Source of the DNA: Eubacteriales bacterium
Lineage (GTDB): Bacteria; Bacillota; Clostridia; Oscillospirales; Acutalibacteraceae
DNA: 12,757 nucleotides
Reading direction: 5' to 3'
Assembly: GCA_030529125.1 (NCBI GenBank)
Contig: JAUMXP010000032.1
Coordinates: 1-12,757 of the forward strand
Shown here: positions 6,171-12,757 of the stretch, piece after piece
Position numbering within the stretch: position 1 is the stretch's first letter
Layout: each line of letters starts with the position of its first letter
The notes under the pieces: model-generated
What the model saw: the letters and a program-made list of their open reading frames with translations, nothing else
What the model was told of the DNA's origin: nothing
Database searches by the model: none
Translations under genes and position numbers: made by a program

Positions 6171-7343
6171 ATGAAAGAAATTATACTTATCAAAGTCGGC
6201 GAAATCGCCTTAAAAGGACTTAACCGTCGTAATTTTGAAGACGTACTTATCAAGAACATTAAGCACAGAATCCATGATCTCGGAAAATTCAATATATCTG
6301 TAGCTCAGTCTACTATCTACATAGAACCTGTATCAGAGGATATTGACCTCGATGATGTTTGCGAGCGAGTATCACAGGTATTCGGTATTGTAGCATTCTC
6401 TCGTGCACTCGTGTGCGAAAAAAGTATGGATGATATACTCGCACAGGCTGGCGACTACTTGTATGACGACCTTATGGGAGCTAAAACCTTCAAGGTTGAA
6501 TCTAAGCGCTCTGACAAGAAATTTCCGCTCAAATCACCTGAAATCTCAGCTACAGTTGGCGGAAAACTGCTTGAACAATACCCGCATCTGAAAGTTGATG
6601 TTAAAAATCCTGAAATCACTGTCACTGTTGAGGTGCGTGACTTCGGTGCTTATGTAAGATGCAAAACACTACGCGGTCAGGGTGGTATTCCTGTCGGCAC
6701 AGGTGGCAACGCGGCCATACTTATTTCCGGCGGTATAGACTCTCCTGTTGCGGCATACATGATGGCAAAGCGCGGCATACGCCTCACAGCTATTCATTTT
6801 GCAAGTCCACCATACACCAGCGAGCGTGCTCATCTCAAAGTAGAAAAACTACTTAAGATTGTCAGCAGATACAGTGGCTCTATGAACATGTACACTGTAC
6901 CTTTCACAAAAATTCAGGAAGCTATCAAAGACAAGTGTCCTGAAGAGCTTTTCACAATTATTATGCGACGTCTTATGATGCAGATTTCTGAAATTGTCGC
7001 TAAAAATAACGATTGCACAGCTTTGATTACAGGTGAAAGCCTAGGTCAGGTTGCGAGCCAGACAATCCATGCTATGGCATGTACTGACACTGCTACCGAT
7101 ATGCTCGTGTTCAGACCACTCATTGGTATGGACAAAGAAGAGATTATTAAAATCTCCAGAAAAATCGGTACATTTGAGACATCTATCGAACCATACGAAG
7201 ATTGCTGTACTGTATTCACACCGAAACATCCTCGCACAAGACCTGTGCTTAAATTTGTAGTACAGGCTGAAGAAGAAGCAAAATTATCAGAGATGATCGA
7301 AGAAGCTGTTAACAACGTTAAGCTCACTGTTATTAATCCGTAA
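6171..7343 (+). CDS. thiI: tRNA 4-thiouridine synthase ThiI (short form, no rhodanese domain)
   Basis: This encodes 390 residues: an N-terminal ferredoxin-like domain (IILIKVGEIALKGLNRRNFE), a THUMP RNA-binding domain over about 60-165, and a PP-loop ATP pyrophosphatase domain from about 175 with the SGGIDS loop at 186-191. TGESLGQVASQT (288-299) and EDCCTVF (343-349, C345/C346) are typical ThiI blocks. The protein activates U8 of tRNA by adenylation and inserts sulfur to give 4-thiouridine; it may also take part in thiamine thiazole synthesis, but no thi genes are seen here. The C-terminal rhodanese domain of enterobacterial ThiI is absent, as in Bacillus, so sulfur should pass from the adjacent cysteine desulfurase straight to a ThiI cysteine, probably in the DCC motif. 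AAAGGAT precedes the ATG. Confidence 0.95.
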   Translation: MKEIILIKVGEIALKGLNRRNFEDVLIKNIKHRIHDLGKFNISVAQSTIYIEPVSEDIDLDDVCERVSQVFGIVAFSRALVCEKSMDDILAQAGDYLYDDLMGAKTFKVESKRSDKKFPLKSPEISATVGGKLLEQYPHLKVDVKNPEITVTVEVRDFGAYVRCKTLRGQGGIPVGTGGNAAILISGGIDSPVAAYMMAKRGIRLTAIHFASPPYTSERAHLKVEKLLKIVSRYSGSMNMYTVPFTKIQEAIKDKCPEELFTIIMRRLMMQISEIVAKNNDCTALITGESLGQVASQTIHAMACTDTATDMLVFRPLIGMDKEEIIKISRKIGTFETSIEPYEDCCTVFTPKHPRTRPVLKFVVQAEEEAKLSEMIEEAVNNVKLTVINP

Positions 7344-7373
7344 TTACTTACTTCATAAAAGGAAGTGCATATA

Positions 7374-9209
7374 ATGTATAACTGCGAATTGTACTCTGTT
7401 CGCTCTAATCAGCAGGATTTAGATGTATTCAACGAAAAGATTGACGACATCGCTTCCCTGCTTTATGAGCGCGACATCAGAGTTTTGTACAACACTGAAA
7501 TAGACCCTTCAGCCAAGGCTTTTTCAAAAGCATTAAACGAAGCCGAAACTTCTGCTGAAGCTCCTGACTACTACATTTTTGTCAATGCACTTGACTCTCA
7601 GGATTCATCCAGTTTCAAGTCTCTTTTCTATGATTTTATCAGAGAAAGCGAAAACCTCATCACCCCTACTGATGAAAACAAAGATAAAGTTGCTAAAGTC
7701 AAAATTTCTACACTCAACAACTTAGGTTCTGACTATCCAGGTTTTTGCTTCAAAATTTTTGACAAACGCTACATAATTTTGCCACAAGCAACACTGTGCA
7801 ACTGTGAACTGACTTTTCTCATCTCAAAAGCTGTAGATATGGCTACTGAGATTTTCAAGAAAAATGAAGAAGAGAACCCTGATGGTTTAGCTTTTGTAGA
7901 TGCTCCTCCTAAGAAGAAGGAAGGCTTTTTCATGAGCTTTATCCCTCATAAAGGCGACAGCCAGAACCGAGTTATCAGAAAGGTTGTTGTGCTTATTGCG
8001 ATAATTGCTATTCTGATCTCAGGCGGCTATATCATCAACGACTTGGTTATTCAGCCGTATCTTAACGAACAGCTAACAGCAGAGATTCACGACATCGCTT
8101 ACGGCGGTTCAGAGAACAAGAAGACCGATCCTAATGCTCCTGATCAGGATTGGAAAGCGCTGAAAAAAATCAATAAAGAGATTGTCGGTTGGGTTACTAT
8201 CGATGGTACAAAAATCGACTATCCTGTTCTCTATCACAAAGGCGACAACAACAATTCACAGTACTATTTATACCGTACATATAAAAAGAAACCATCAAAC
8301 TGGGGCAGTATCTTCCTTGATTTCCAGAGCACCGATTCTGTCAAATCAAAGAACGTAACACTCCATGGTCACAATATGCAGGACAGCACAATGTTCAGTA
8401 GTCTACCTGAATACGGCGGTCTGACAGGCAACCTTAAGTACTACAAAAAGCATCCGATAATTAAATTCAACACACCTGAAGAAGATGCAGAGTATAAGAT
8501 TATCTCAATATTCAAGACTAACACACTGTACGAACACGGTGTTTTCTTCAACTATATGCAAGGTGAATTTGGATCTGATGCTGAGTTCATGAACTTTGTA
8601 TATAATTGCAAAATCCGTTCTCTTATCGACTGTCCGGTTGATGTAAACGAAGACGATAAACTGCTCACACTTTCAACTTGCAGCTATGAATTTACTAACT
8701 TCAGAACTGTTATCGTTGCACGTAAGGTACGCAAAGGCGAGTCAAGTAAAGTTGATTTAGACTCTGCTAAGCTCAACTCTTCCCCTGTTTTCCCTGACGT
8801 TTATTACAGCAGTCGCGGTGGCAAAAAACCTGAGGTTTTAACATTCAAAAAAGCTTATGATAGAGGATTGATCGACTGGTACGACGGAAAAGGTAATCTT
8901 AAAGGCAGCGAAACCCTATCGGGTACTGTTGCCGCTAACCCGTCTGAAGTTTCAACAGATGCAGACGGTAACGTAACTGCAATACTGGAGCGTTACACAG
9001 TAACCTTTGCTAACTGGGACGGCACTGAGTACTACTCAACAACTGTTCCTGAAGGCTCATCTGTAAAACCACCAAAGGGTACTCCGAAACTTCCAAAAGA
9101 CGATTACTACAACTACGAGTTCACCGGTTGGAACACTAAAGGCGTTGACCTCAAAAACGTTCAATACAATATGACTATTTATCCTGAATATACAGCTACT
9201 CTTAAATAA
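7374..9209 (+). CDS. Class B sortase with large cytoplasmic N-terminal domain and C-terminal InlB-type repeat
   Basis: From ATG 7374 this encodes 611 residues. The order is: an intracellular domain (about 1-162), a lysine-rich linker (163-202), one membrane helix (203-226), a class B sortase domain (about 258-453) and a C-terminal InlB/Listeria-Bacteroides type repeat (about 541-608: YTVTFANWDG, FTGWNTKG, NMTIYPEYTA). Sortase signatures are DWKALKKINKEIVGWVTIDG with DYPVLY, H333 in LHGHNMQDSTMF, C436 in LTLSTCSY and R444 in TNFRTVIVAR; all three catalytic residues are present. Class B sortases cleave a sorting signal and attach proteins to the cell wall. The N-terminal domain is normally absent in this class and looks like a degenerate MoCF/CinA-like fold (FVNALDSQD at 69-77, KIFDKRYIILPQ at 127-138). 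A GTG at 7365 is in frame, but AAAAGGA (7357-7363) is spaced correctly only for 7374. It lies 30 bp after thiI. Confidence 0.88.
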   Translation: MYNCELYSVRSNQQDLDVFNEKIDDIASLLYERDIRVLYNTEIDPSAKAFSKALNEAETSAEAPDYYIFVNALDSQDSSSFKSLFYDFIRESENLITPTDENKDKVAKVKISTLNNLGSDYPGFCFKIFDKRYIILPQATLCNCELTFLISKAVDMATEIFKKNEEENPDGLAFVDAPPKKKEGFFMSFIPHKGDSQNRVIRKVVVLIAIIAILISGGYIINDLVIQPYLNEQLTAEIHDIAYGGSENKKTDPNAPDQDWKALKKINKEIVGWVTIDGTKIDYPVLYHKGDNNNSQYYLYRTYKKKPSNWGSIFLDFQSTDSVKSKNVTLHGHNMQDSTMFSSLPEYGGLTGNLKYYKKHPIIKFNTPEEDAEYKIISIFKTNTLYEHGVFFNYMQGEFGSDAEFMNFVYNCKIRSLIDCPVDVNEDDKLLTLSTCSYEFTNFRTVIVARKVRKGESSKVDLDSAKLNSSPVFPDVYYSSRGGKKPEVLTFKKAYDRGLIDWYDGKGNLKGSETLSGTVAANPSEVSTDADGNVTAILERYTVTFANWDGTEYYSTTVPEGSSVKPPKGTPKLPKDDYYNYEFTGWNTKGVDLKNVQYNMTIYPEYTATLK

Positions 9210-9220
9210 TGAGGACTAAA

Positions 9221-9631
9221 ATGAAATACGATATTCTATTTTACAAATCAAGAAAAACCTCATATTGCGAAAAGGTTATCAAGAAAAAATTAACCGGGAT
9301 TAATATGAGTGCTAATAGAATTATTGCTTCTGTAGCACCGACAAGTCTGGGTGAAACTCTGTGTCAGAGTCTTACTCTATGTAACGTTGTTATTATTGTT
9401 GGCGGCTTTCTGAAAAACGACAGCGAAAACCTTCTTACTGTTTTATCACGTGCTATTTCAAACTCAGGACTTTCGCTCAAAAATATCAGAAAGCTACGTG
9501 GCGGAGTTGCTGACGGCTATATAATCAAGTACAATAAGCAAATAATCATAGCACTTCCTGATAATCCAGAAGAAGTTGAATTTATTTTAAACGATACATT
9601 CATTGAATATCTTAAATCTGTATATATCTGA
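9221..9631 (+). CDS. Small MoCF/CinA-like protein, degenerate, function unknown
   Basis: This encodes 136 residues from ATG 9221, chosen because GAGG (9211-9214) lies 6 nt upstream; another in-frame ATG at 9209 overlaps the sortase stop. I do not recognise a specific protein. The layout resembles molybdopterin-binding (MoaB/MogA/CinA) domains: TSLGETLCQSLTLCN (41-55), a hydrophobic strand ending in VVIIVGG (56-62), a D67 after the glycines where the family has GGxGxxxxD, and YIIKYNKQIIIALPDNPEE (100-118), which resembles the family's LPGxPxE loop, with D in place of G. The same order of elements can be seen in the N-terminal domain of the preceding sortase, suggesting related domains. It lacks the fuller glycine pattern of active MogA/CinA enzymes. 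It is the last gene of the operon, overlapping or abutting the sortase, and is followed by a terminator. Confidence 0.72.
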   Translation: MKYDILFYKSRKTSYCEKVIKKKLTGINMSANRIIASVAPTSLGETLCQSLTLCNVVIIVGGFLKNDSENLLTVLSRAISNSGLSLKNIRKLRGGVADGYIIKYNKQIIIALPDNPEEVEFILNDTFIEYLKSVYI

Positions 9632-9635
9632 TAGC

Positions 9636-9667
9636 AAAAGCACCGTGGATAAACCACGGTGCTTTTT
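9636..9667 (+). terminator. Intrinsic terminator of the nifZ-thiI-sortase operon
   Basis: AAAAGCACCGTGG (9636-9648) pairs perfectly with CCACGGTGCTTTT (9654-9666) around an ATAAA loop, with five T residues at 9663-9667. It begins five bases after the stop codon. Confidence 0.93.
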
Positions 9668-9680
9668 GTATATCTAAACA

Positions 9681-9712
9681 TAAAAAGACCGCAGTATAAT
9701 CACTGCGGTCTT
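9681..9712 (-). terminator. Intrinsic terminator of the serC-serA operon
   Basis: On the minus strand AAGACCGCAGT (9712-9702) pairs with ACTGCGGTCTT (9695-9685) around a 6-nt loop, and the stem is followed by further T residues to 9682. It lies 16 bp past the serA stop. Together with the plus-strand terminator at 9636-9667 it separates the two convergent operons. Confidence 0.88.
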
Positions 9713-9728
9713 AATAATTGAATATTAA

Positions 9729-10877
9729 TTAAAGTACTCTGAGTCTGATGATACCATCTACACTATTGAGCTTATCTGCTGCGTCAGCGTTAGGAGCTGT
9801 AGCATCGATAATTGTGTAAGCGTAATCACCACGGCTCTTGTTTTCCATGTTCTCAACATTACCGCCGATAGCATCTAAGAGGTTAGCGATAACCTTTGGA
9901 GTGTTCTGGTGGAATACACAGAATCTTGTGTCGCCTGATCTTGGCATTGAAACGTTAGGGAAGTTAACTGAGTTCTTAACGTTACCAAGCTCGAGATACT
10001 GCTTAACTTCGTCAGCAGCCATGATAGCGCAGTTGTCTTCAGATTCTGGTGTAGAAGCACCAAGGTGTGGCATAGCAATAACGCCATCAACACAGAGAAG
10101 ATCATCTGTAGCAAAGTCAGTTACATAAGCACCGATCTTACCAGCTTCGAGACCCTTGATGATATCAGAAGAAACAACAAGACCATCACGTGAGAAGTTA
10201 AGAAGACGAACGCCATCTTTCATCTTAGCGATAGAAGCTTCGTTGATCATACCCTTTGTATCGCCTAAGAGTGGAACGTGAAGTGTAATGTAATCACACT
10301 GAGAATAGATTTCATCAAGTGAATTTACAGTGTGAACGTGACGTGAAAGCTTGAGAGCAGCTTCAACTGAAAGATATGGGTCATAACCAATAACGTTCAT
10401 ATGAAGAGCACGAGCAGCGTTAGCAACTAAGATACCGATAGCACCAAGACCGATAACACCAATTGTCTTGCCCTTGATTTCAGGACCAGCGAACTGGCTC
10501 TTGCCTTTTTCTACCATCTTGAGTACCTGGTCGCCGTTACCTTTTAAAGTCTTGTTCCATTCAATACCCTCAACGAGCTTTCTTGAACCCATGAAAAGAC
10601 CTGCAATAACAAGCTCCTTAACAGCGTTAGCGTTAGCACCTGGTGTATTGAATACACAGATACCTTTTTCTGAACACTTGTCAAGTGGGATGTTGTTTAC
10701 GCCTGCGCCTGCTCTTGCGATAGCAAGTAAGCTCTCAGGAAGTTCCATGTCGTGCATAGAAGCTGAACGAACAAGTACAGCGTCTGGTGCATCACATTCG
10801 TCTACGCAGTTATAGTTCTCGCCAAGACGGCTTGTGCCGATTTCAGCGATTTTGTTAAGTTTGAGTACATTAAACAT
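9729..10877 (-). CDS. serA: D-3-phosphoglycerate dehydrogenase, short form
   Basis: This encodes 382 residues of the D-2-hydroxyacid dehydrogenase family. Substrate-binding elements are VLVRSASMHD (35-44) and ARAGAGVNNIP (54-64); the NAD-binding Rossmann loop GVIGLGAIG is at 140-148; R230 in NFSRDGLV and H271 in MPHLGAST are the catalytic pair. The C-terminus from about 312 is a short ACT-like domain (DTRFCVFHQNTPKVIANLLDAI). The enzyme oxidises 3-phosphoglycerate to 3-phosphohydroxypyruvate, the first step of serine synthesis. The usual catalytic Glu seems to be replaced by Asp in YVTDFATDDLL (251-261). The ACT-like end may give serine feedback, but this is inferred. It lies 38 bp downstream of serC, with AAGGGG at 10891-10886 as ribosome binding site, and is probably co-transcribed with it. 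Confidence 0.93.
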   Translation of the reverse strand: MFNVLKLNKIAEIGTSRLGENYNCVDECDAPDAVLVRSASMHDMELPESLLAIARAGAGVNNIPLDKCSEKGICVFNTPGANANAVKELVIAGLFMGSRKLVEGIEWNKTLKGNGDQVLKMVEKGKSQFAGPEIKGKTIGVIGLGAIGILVANAARALHMNVIGYDPYLSVEAALKLSRHVHTVNSLDEIYSQCDYITLHVPLLGDTKGMINEASIAKMKDGVRLLNFSRDGLVVSSDIIKGLEAGKIGAYVTDFATDDLLCVDGVIAMPHLGASTPESEDNCAIMAADEVKQYLELGNVKNSVNFPNVSMPRSGDTRFCVFHQNTPKVIANLLDAIGGNVENMENKSRGDYAYTIIDATAPNADAADKLNSVDGIIRLRVL

Positions 10878-10915
10878 TAGGAAAACCCCTTACTAAAAAA
10901 TCTGTAATAAATTAA

Positions 10916-12001
10916 TTAAGCGTTCTCTTCTTCGAACTTCTTCATAAACTCAACGAGCTTTTCTACGCCTTCAATTGGCATAGCGTTGTAGATAGAAGCA
11001 CGCATACCGCCAACTGAGCGGTGACCCTTGAGGTTAACAAAGCCAGCAGCTGTTGATTCTTTAACGAATTTAGCGTCGAGCTCGTCGCTGCCTGTGATGA
11101 ATGGTACGTTCATAAGTGAACGGTCTTCAGGAACTACTGTGCCCTTGAAGAGCTTTGAATTGTCGAGGAAATCGTAAAGAAGATTAGCTTTCTTTTCGTT
11201 TAATTCCTTCATCTTCTCAAGACCGCCGATCTCGTTCTTAACCCACTCGAGTACGAGCTTAACCATATAGATTGAGTAACATGGTGGTGTGTTGAACATA
11301 GAATCGTTGTCAGCGTGTGTCTTGTAATTGAACATTGTTGGTGTGATGTCCATAGCGTTACCGATGAGATCTTCTCTTACGATAGCGATTGTAACACCAG
11401 CAGGGCCCATGTTCTTCTGTGCGCCTGCAAGTAAGATACCGAACTTAGAAACATCGATTGGCTCTGAAAGAACACATGAAGAAATGTCACCGATAAGTGG
11501 AACATTACCTGTGTCTGGGAGCTCGTGGTAAAGAGTACCATAGATAGTGTTATTTACACAAATATAGAAATAGTCAGCATCTTCAGTGAATGTTGACTTG
11601 TCAAGCTTAGGAATGTAAGAATATGTCTTATCCTCTGAAGAAGCGATAACCTTAGCTTCACCGTATTTCTTAGCTTCCTGATAAGCCTTCTTAGCCCACT
11701 GACCTGTGATTACATAGTCAGCCTTCTTGCTTTTGTTAAAGAGGTTTAAAGGAACCATAGCAAACTGTGATGAAGCACCACCCTGAAGGAAAAGAACCTT
11801 GTAGTTGTCAGGAATGTTCATAACTTCACGTAAGAGAGCCTCAGCCTCTTTGATGATTGAATCATACACCTTGCTTCTGTGTGACATTTCCATTACGGAC
11901 TGGCCACTGCCCTGATAATCGAGCATTTCGTCAGCAGCTCTTTTGAGTACTGACTCAGGAAGCATAGATGGACCTGCAGAAAAATTGTAAACTCTACTCA
12001 T
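10916..12001 (-). CDS. serC: Phosphoserine aminotransferase
   Basis: This encodes 361 residues, the normal SerC length. Family signatures: YNFSAGPSMLP at 5-15, H41-R42 in EMSHRS, FLQGGASSQFAMVP at 71-84 for PLP phosphate binding, D172 in IGDISSCVLS, the PLP lysine K196 in AGAQKNMGPAG, NTPPCYSIY at 237-245, and GHRSVGGMRASIYNA at 326-340 with substrate-binding H327, R328 and R334. The enzyme transfers the amino group of glutamate to 3-phosphohydroxypyruvate, giving phosphoserine, and so uses the product of the SerA encoded next to it. The ribosome binding site GAGGAGA (12015-12009) lies 7 nt before the ATG. Codon choice in serC and serA is clearly biased (lysine mostly AAG, many GCT/GTA), unlike the AAA-rich genes on the left, which suggests high expression. 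No serB is seen in the window. Confidence 0.96.
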   Translation of the reverse strand: MSRVYNFSAGPSMLPESVLKRAADEMLDYQGSGQSVMEMSHRSKVYDSIIKEAEALLREVMNIPDNYKVLFLQGGASSQFAMVPLNLFNKSKKADYVITGQWAKKAYQEAKKYGEAKVIASSEDKTYSYIPKLDKSTFTEDADYFYICVNNTIYGTLYHELPDTGNVPLIGDISSCVLSEPIDVSKFGILLAGAQKNMGPAGVTIAIVREDLIGNAMDITPTMFNYKTHADNDSMFNTPPCYSIYMVKLVLEWVKNEIGGLEKMKELNEKKANLLYDFLDNSKLFKGTVVPEDRSLMNVPFITGSDELDAKFVKESTAAGFVNLKGHRSVGGMRASIYNAMPIEGVEKLVEFMKKFEEENA

Positions 12002-12054
12002 AATAATATCTCCTCACTTATACAGTATCTGTTACTGATATTTTTACATTAATA

Positions 12055-12083
12055 ATTATATTCCAAAACCCTCGTTAATTCAA
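12055..12083 (-). promoter_or_regulatory. Promoter of the serC-serA operon
   Basis: On the minus strand TTGAAT (12083-12078), a 17-nt spacer and a perfect TATAAT (12060-12055) form a strong sigma-A promoter. Transcription is expected from about 12048, with a leader of about 47 nt that holds only a weak 5-bp hairpin (CAGTA/TACTG, 12023-12037) and no T-box or riboswitch-like structure. Confidence 0.75.
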
Positions 12084-12148
12084 TAACAAACGTGGCATCA
12101 TAATACTACAAAATTAATCCTTATATAGAAAATTTTTAGTAAAATTGC

Positions 12149-12167
12149 AAAAAATGATTGAAATCAT
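12149..12167 (-). terminator. Weak possible terminator after the membrane-anchored protein gene
   Basis: On the minus strand ATGAT, loop TTCA, ATCAT (12167-12154) is followed by six T residues (12154-12149). The stem is only 5-6 bp and AT-rich and touches the stop codon, so it may work poorly, allowing read-through into serC. Confidence 0.35.
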
Positions 12168-12757
12168 CAATATTTTCTCTTGGATTTATCTTTTTTCTTG
12201 ATTTTATTTGAGAGATTATTTTTAAAATATCCGCAACGTCTTGCAATAACTTTGGCATTAAGCGCTACTGAGCTAGCAGCACGTTTCGGTGCAGGGCGCC
12301 TGTCGGTTTCTTCTTCAAAATAATCCTCAAAGTAATCTGCCTTATCGTCGATATTCTGACCCTCATCCTCAAAATATGACATTCCACTTGACTCATCTTT
12401 ACCCTTTACGTCGATATCAAAAGTATCAAGCTCAGTATTGGCACGCTTAAAGAAATCATCGCTGTCATAACCCAGCATCTGATCAAAAGACTCATATTCA
12501 TCGTCAAGGTCGTCTATACCGAGCTCACTGAGTAGTTTACGGGTACGTTCTGAAGTCTTGTTGTCATTTTCTCCGTTTATGAGCTTATCTTCTTCAGACA
12601 TCAACTCTCTGTTCTTTGATCTTACACGCTCTCTGCGTTTATCCATTTTACTGCGCTTTTTGGCATTATACTGACGATACAGATAATTAGCAATCAAAGC
12701 AATCGCGACCAGAATGACTATCCACAGCAAAAATCTCCACCAGTCAAATGAAAGACC
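12167..12757 (-). CDS. Unrecognised single-pass membrane protein with acidic middle and basic tail (probably partial)
   Basis: The reading frame stays open to the window edge, so the start may lie outside. A TTG at 12730 with GGAG a few bases upstream could instead be the true start (187 residues), preceded in the open frame by FDWWRF. Numbered from that TTG, residues 1-16 form one hydrophobic helix (LWIVILVAIALIANYLYRQY). A strongly basic stretch follows (23-41, KKRSK, KRRERVRSK), then a very acidic, aromatic-dotted region (about 72-143) that contains YFED twice and YFEE once (119-122, 133-136, 137-140), and finally a basic tail ending in KKKDKSKRKY. Most of the soluble part looks disordered. 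I cannot assign a family. The charge layout suggests a membrane-tethered linker or scaffold, but this is only an inference. It is encoded upstream of, and in the same direction as, serC. Confidence 0.7.
   Translation of the reverse strand, partial: GLSFDWWRFLLWIVILVAIALIANYLYRQYNAKKRSKMDKRRERVRSKNRELMSEEDKLINGENDNKTSERTRKLLSELGIDDLDDEYESFDQMLGYDSDDFFKRANTELDTFDIDVKGKDESSGMSYFEDEGQNIDDKADYFEDYFEEETDRRPAPKRAASSVALNAKVIARRCGYFKNNLSNKIKKKDKSKRKY

Noticed and set aside
7046..7327. Overlapping open frames opposite and beside thiI, the longest 93 codons on the minus strand
   Set aside because: They lie wholly inside thiI, whose motifs are complete, have no ribosome binding sites and no recognisable protein features.
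9838..10128. Open frames of about 70-115 codons on the strand opposite serA and serC
   Set aside because: They arise from the strong codon bias of serA and serC, which leaves the opposite strand free of stops. The proteins look random.

Overview
The window looks like a chromosomal segment of a low-GC, spore-forming Firmicute, most likely class Clostridia and plausibly of the Oscillospiraceae/Ruminococcaceae type. The evidence is an AT-rich sequence with strong AGGAG-type ribosome binding sites, a SpoVAC gene, a class B sortase with an InlB/Listeria-Bacteroides type repeat, a short (rhodanese-less) ThiI paired with a NifZ-type cysteine desulfurase, and U-tailed intrinsic terminators. I see no insertion sequence, phage gene, tRNA, rRNA or CRISPR array.

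Layout. (1) 1-2457, plus strand: the last 38 codons of a BirA-like biotin-protein ligase, overlapped by a MATE multidrug exporter, then an M28-type metallopeptidase with transmembrane helices, closed by a terminator. (2) 2491-3592, plus: an acyltransferase-3 family membrane protein with its own extended -10 promoter and terminator. (3) 3625-4440, plus: a PnuC-type vitamin/nucleoside transporter preceded by a 97-nt leader that carries two small hairpins and a large intrinsic terminator ending directly on the Shine-Dalgarno sequence; this is a strong candidate for an attenuating riboswitch. (4) 4443-4883, minus: a lone spoVAC, converging on pnuC with two bases between stop codons. (5) 4944-9667, plus: a four-gene operon, nifZ - thiI - class B sortase - small protein, with a clear promoter and terminator. 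The first two genes make 4-thiouridine in tRNA. The sortase has a large cytoplasmic N-terminal domain, and the last gene is a small protein; both look like degenerate relatives of the molybdopterin-binding (MoCF/CinA/MogA) fold. (6) 9681-12083, minus: serC-serA, the first two enzymes' genes of serine biosynthesis from 3-phosphoglycerate, with their own promoter and terminator. (7) 12167-12757, minus: the end of an unrecognised membrane-anchored protein with an acidic middle and a basic tail, running off or starting very near the window edge.

The points most worth a second look are the pnuC leader (mutually exclusive terminator and anti-terminator hairpins, no riboswitch class I recognise) and the sortase with its intracellular MoCF-like domain, encoded next to a stand-alone protein of apparently the same fold inside a tRNA-thiolation operon.
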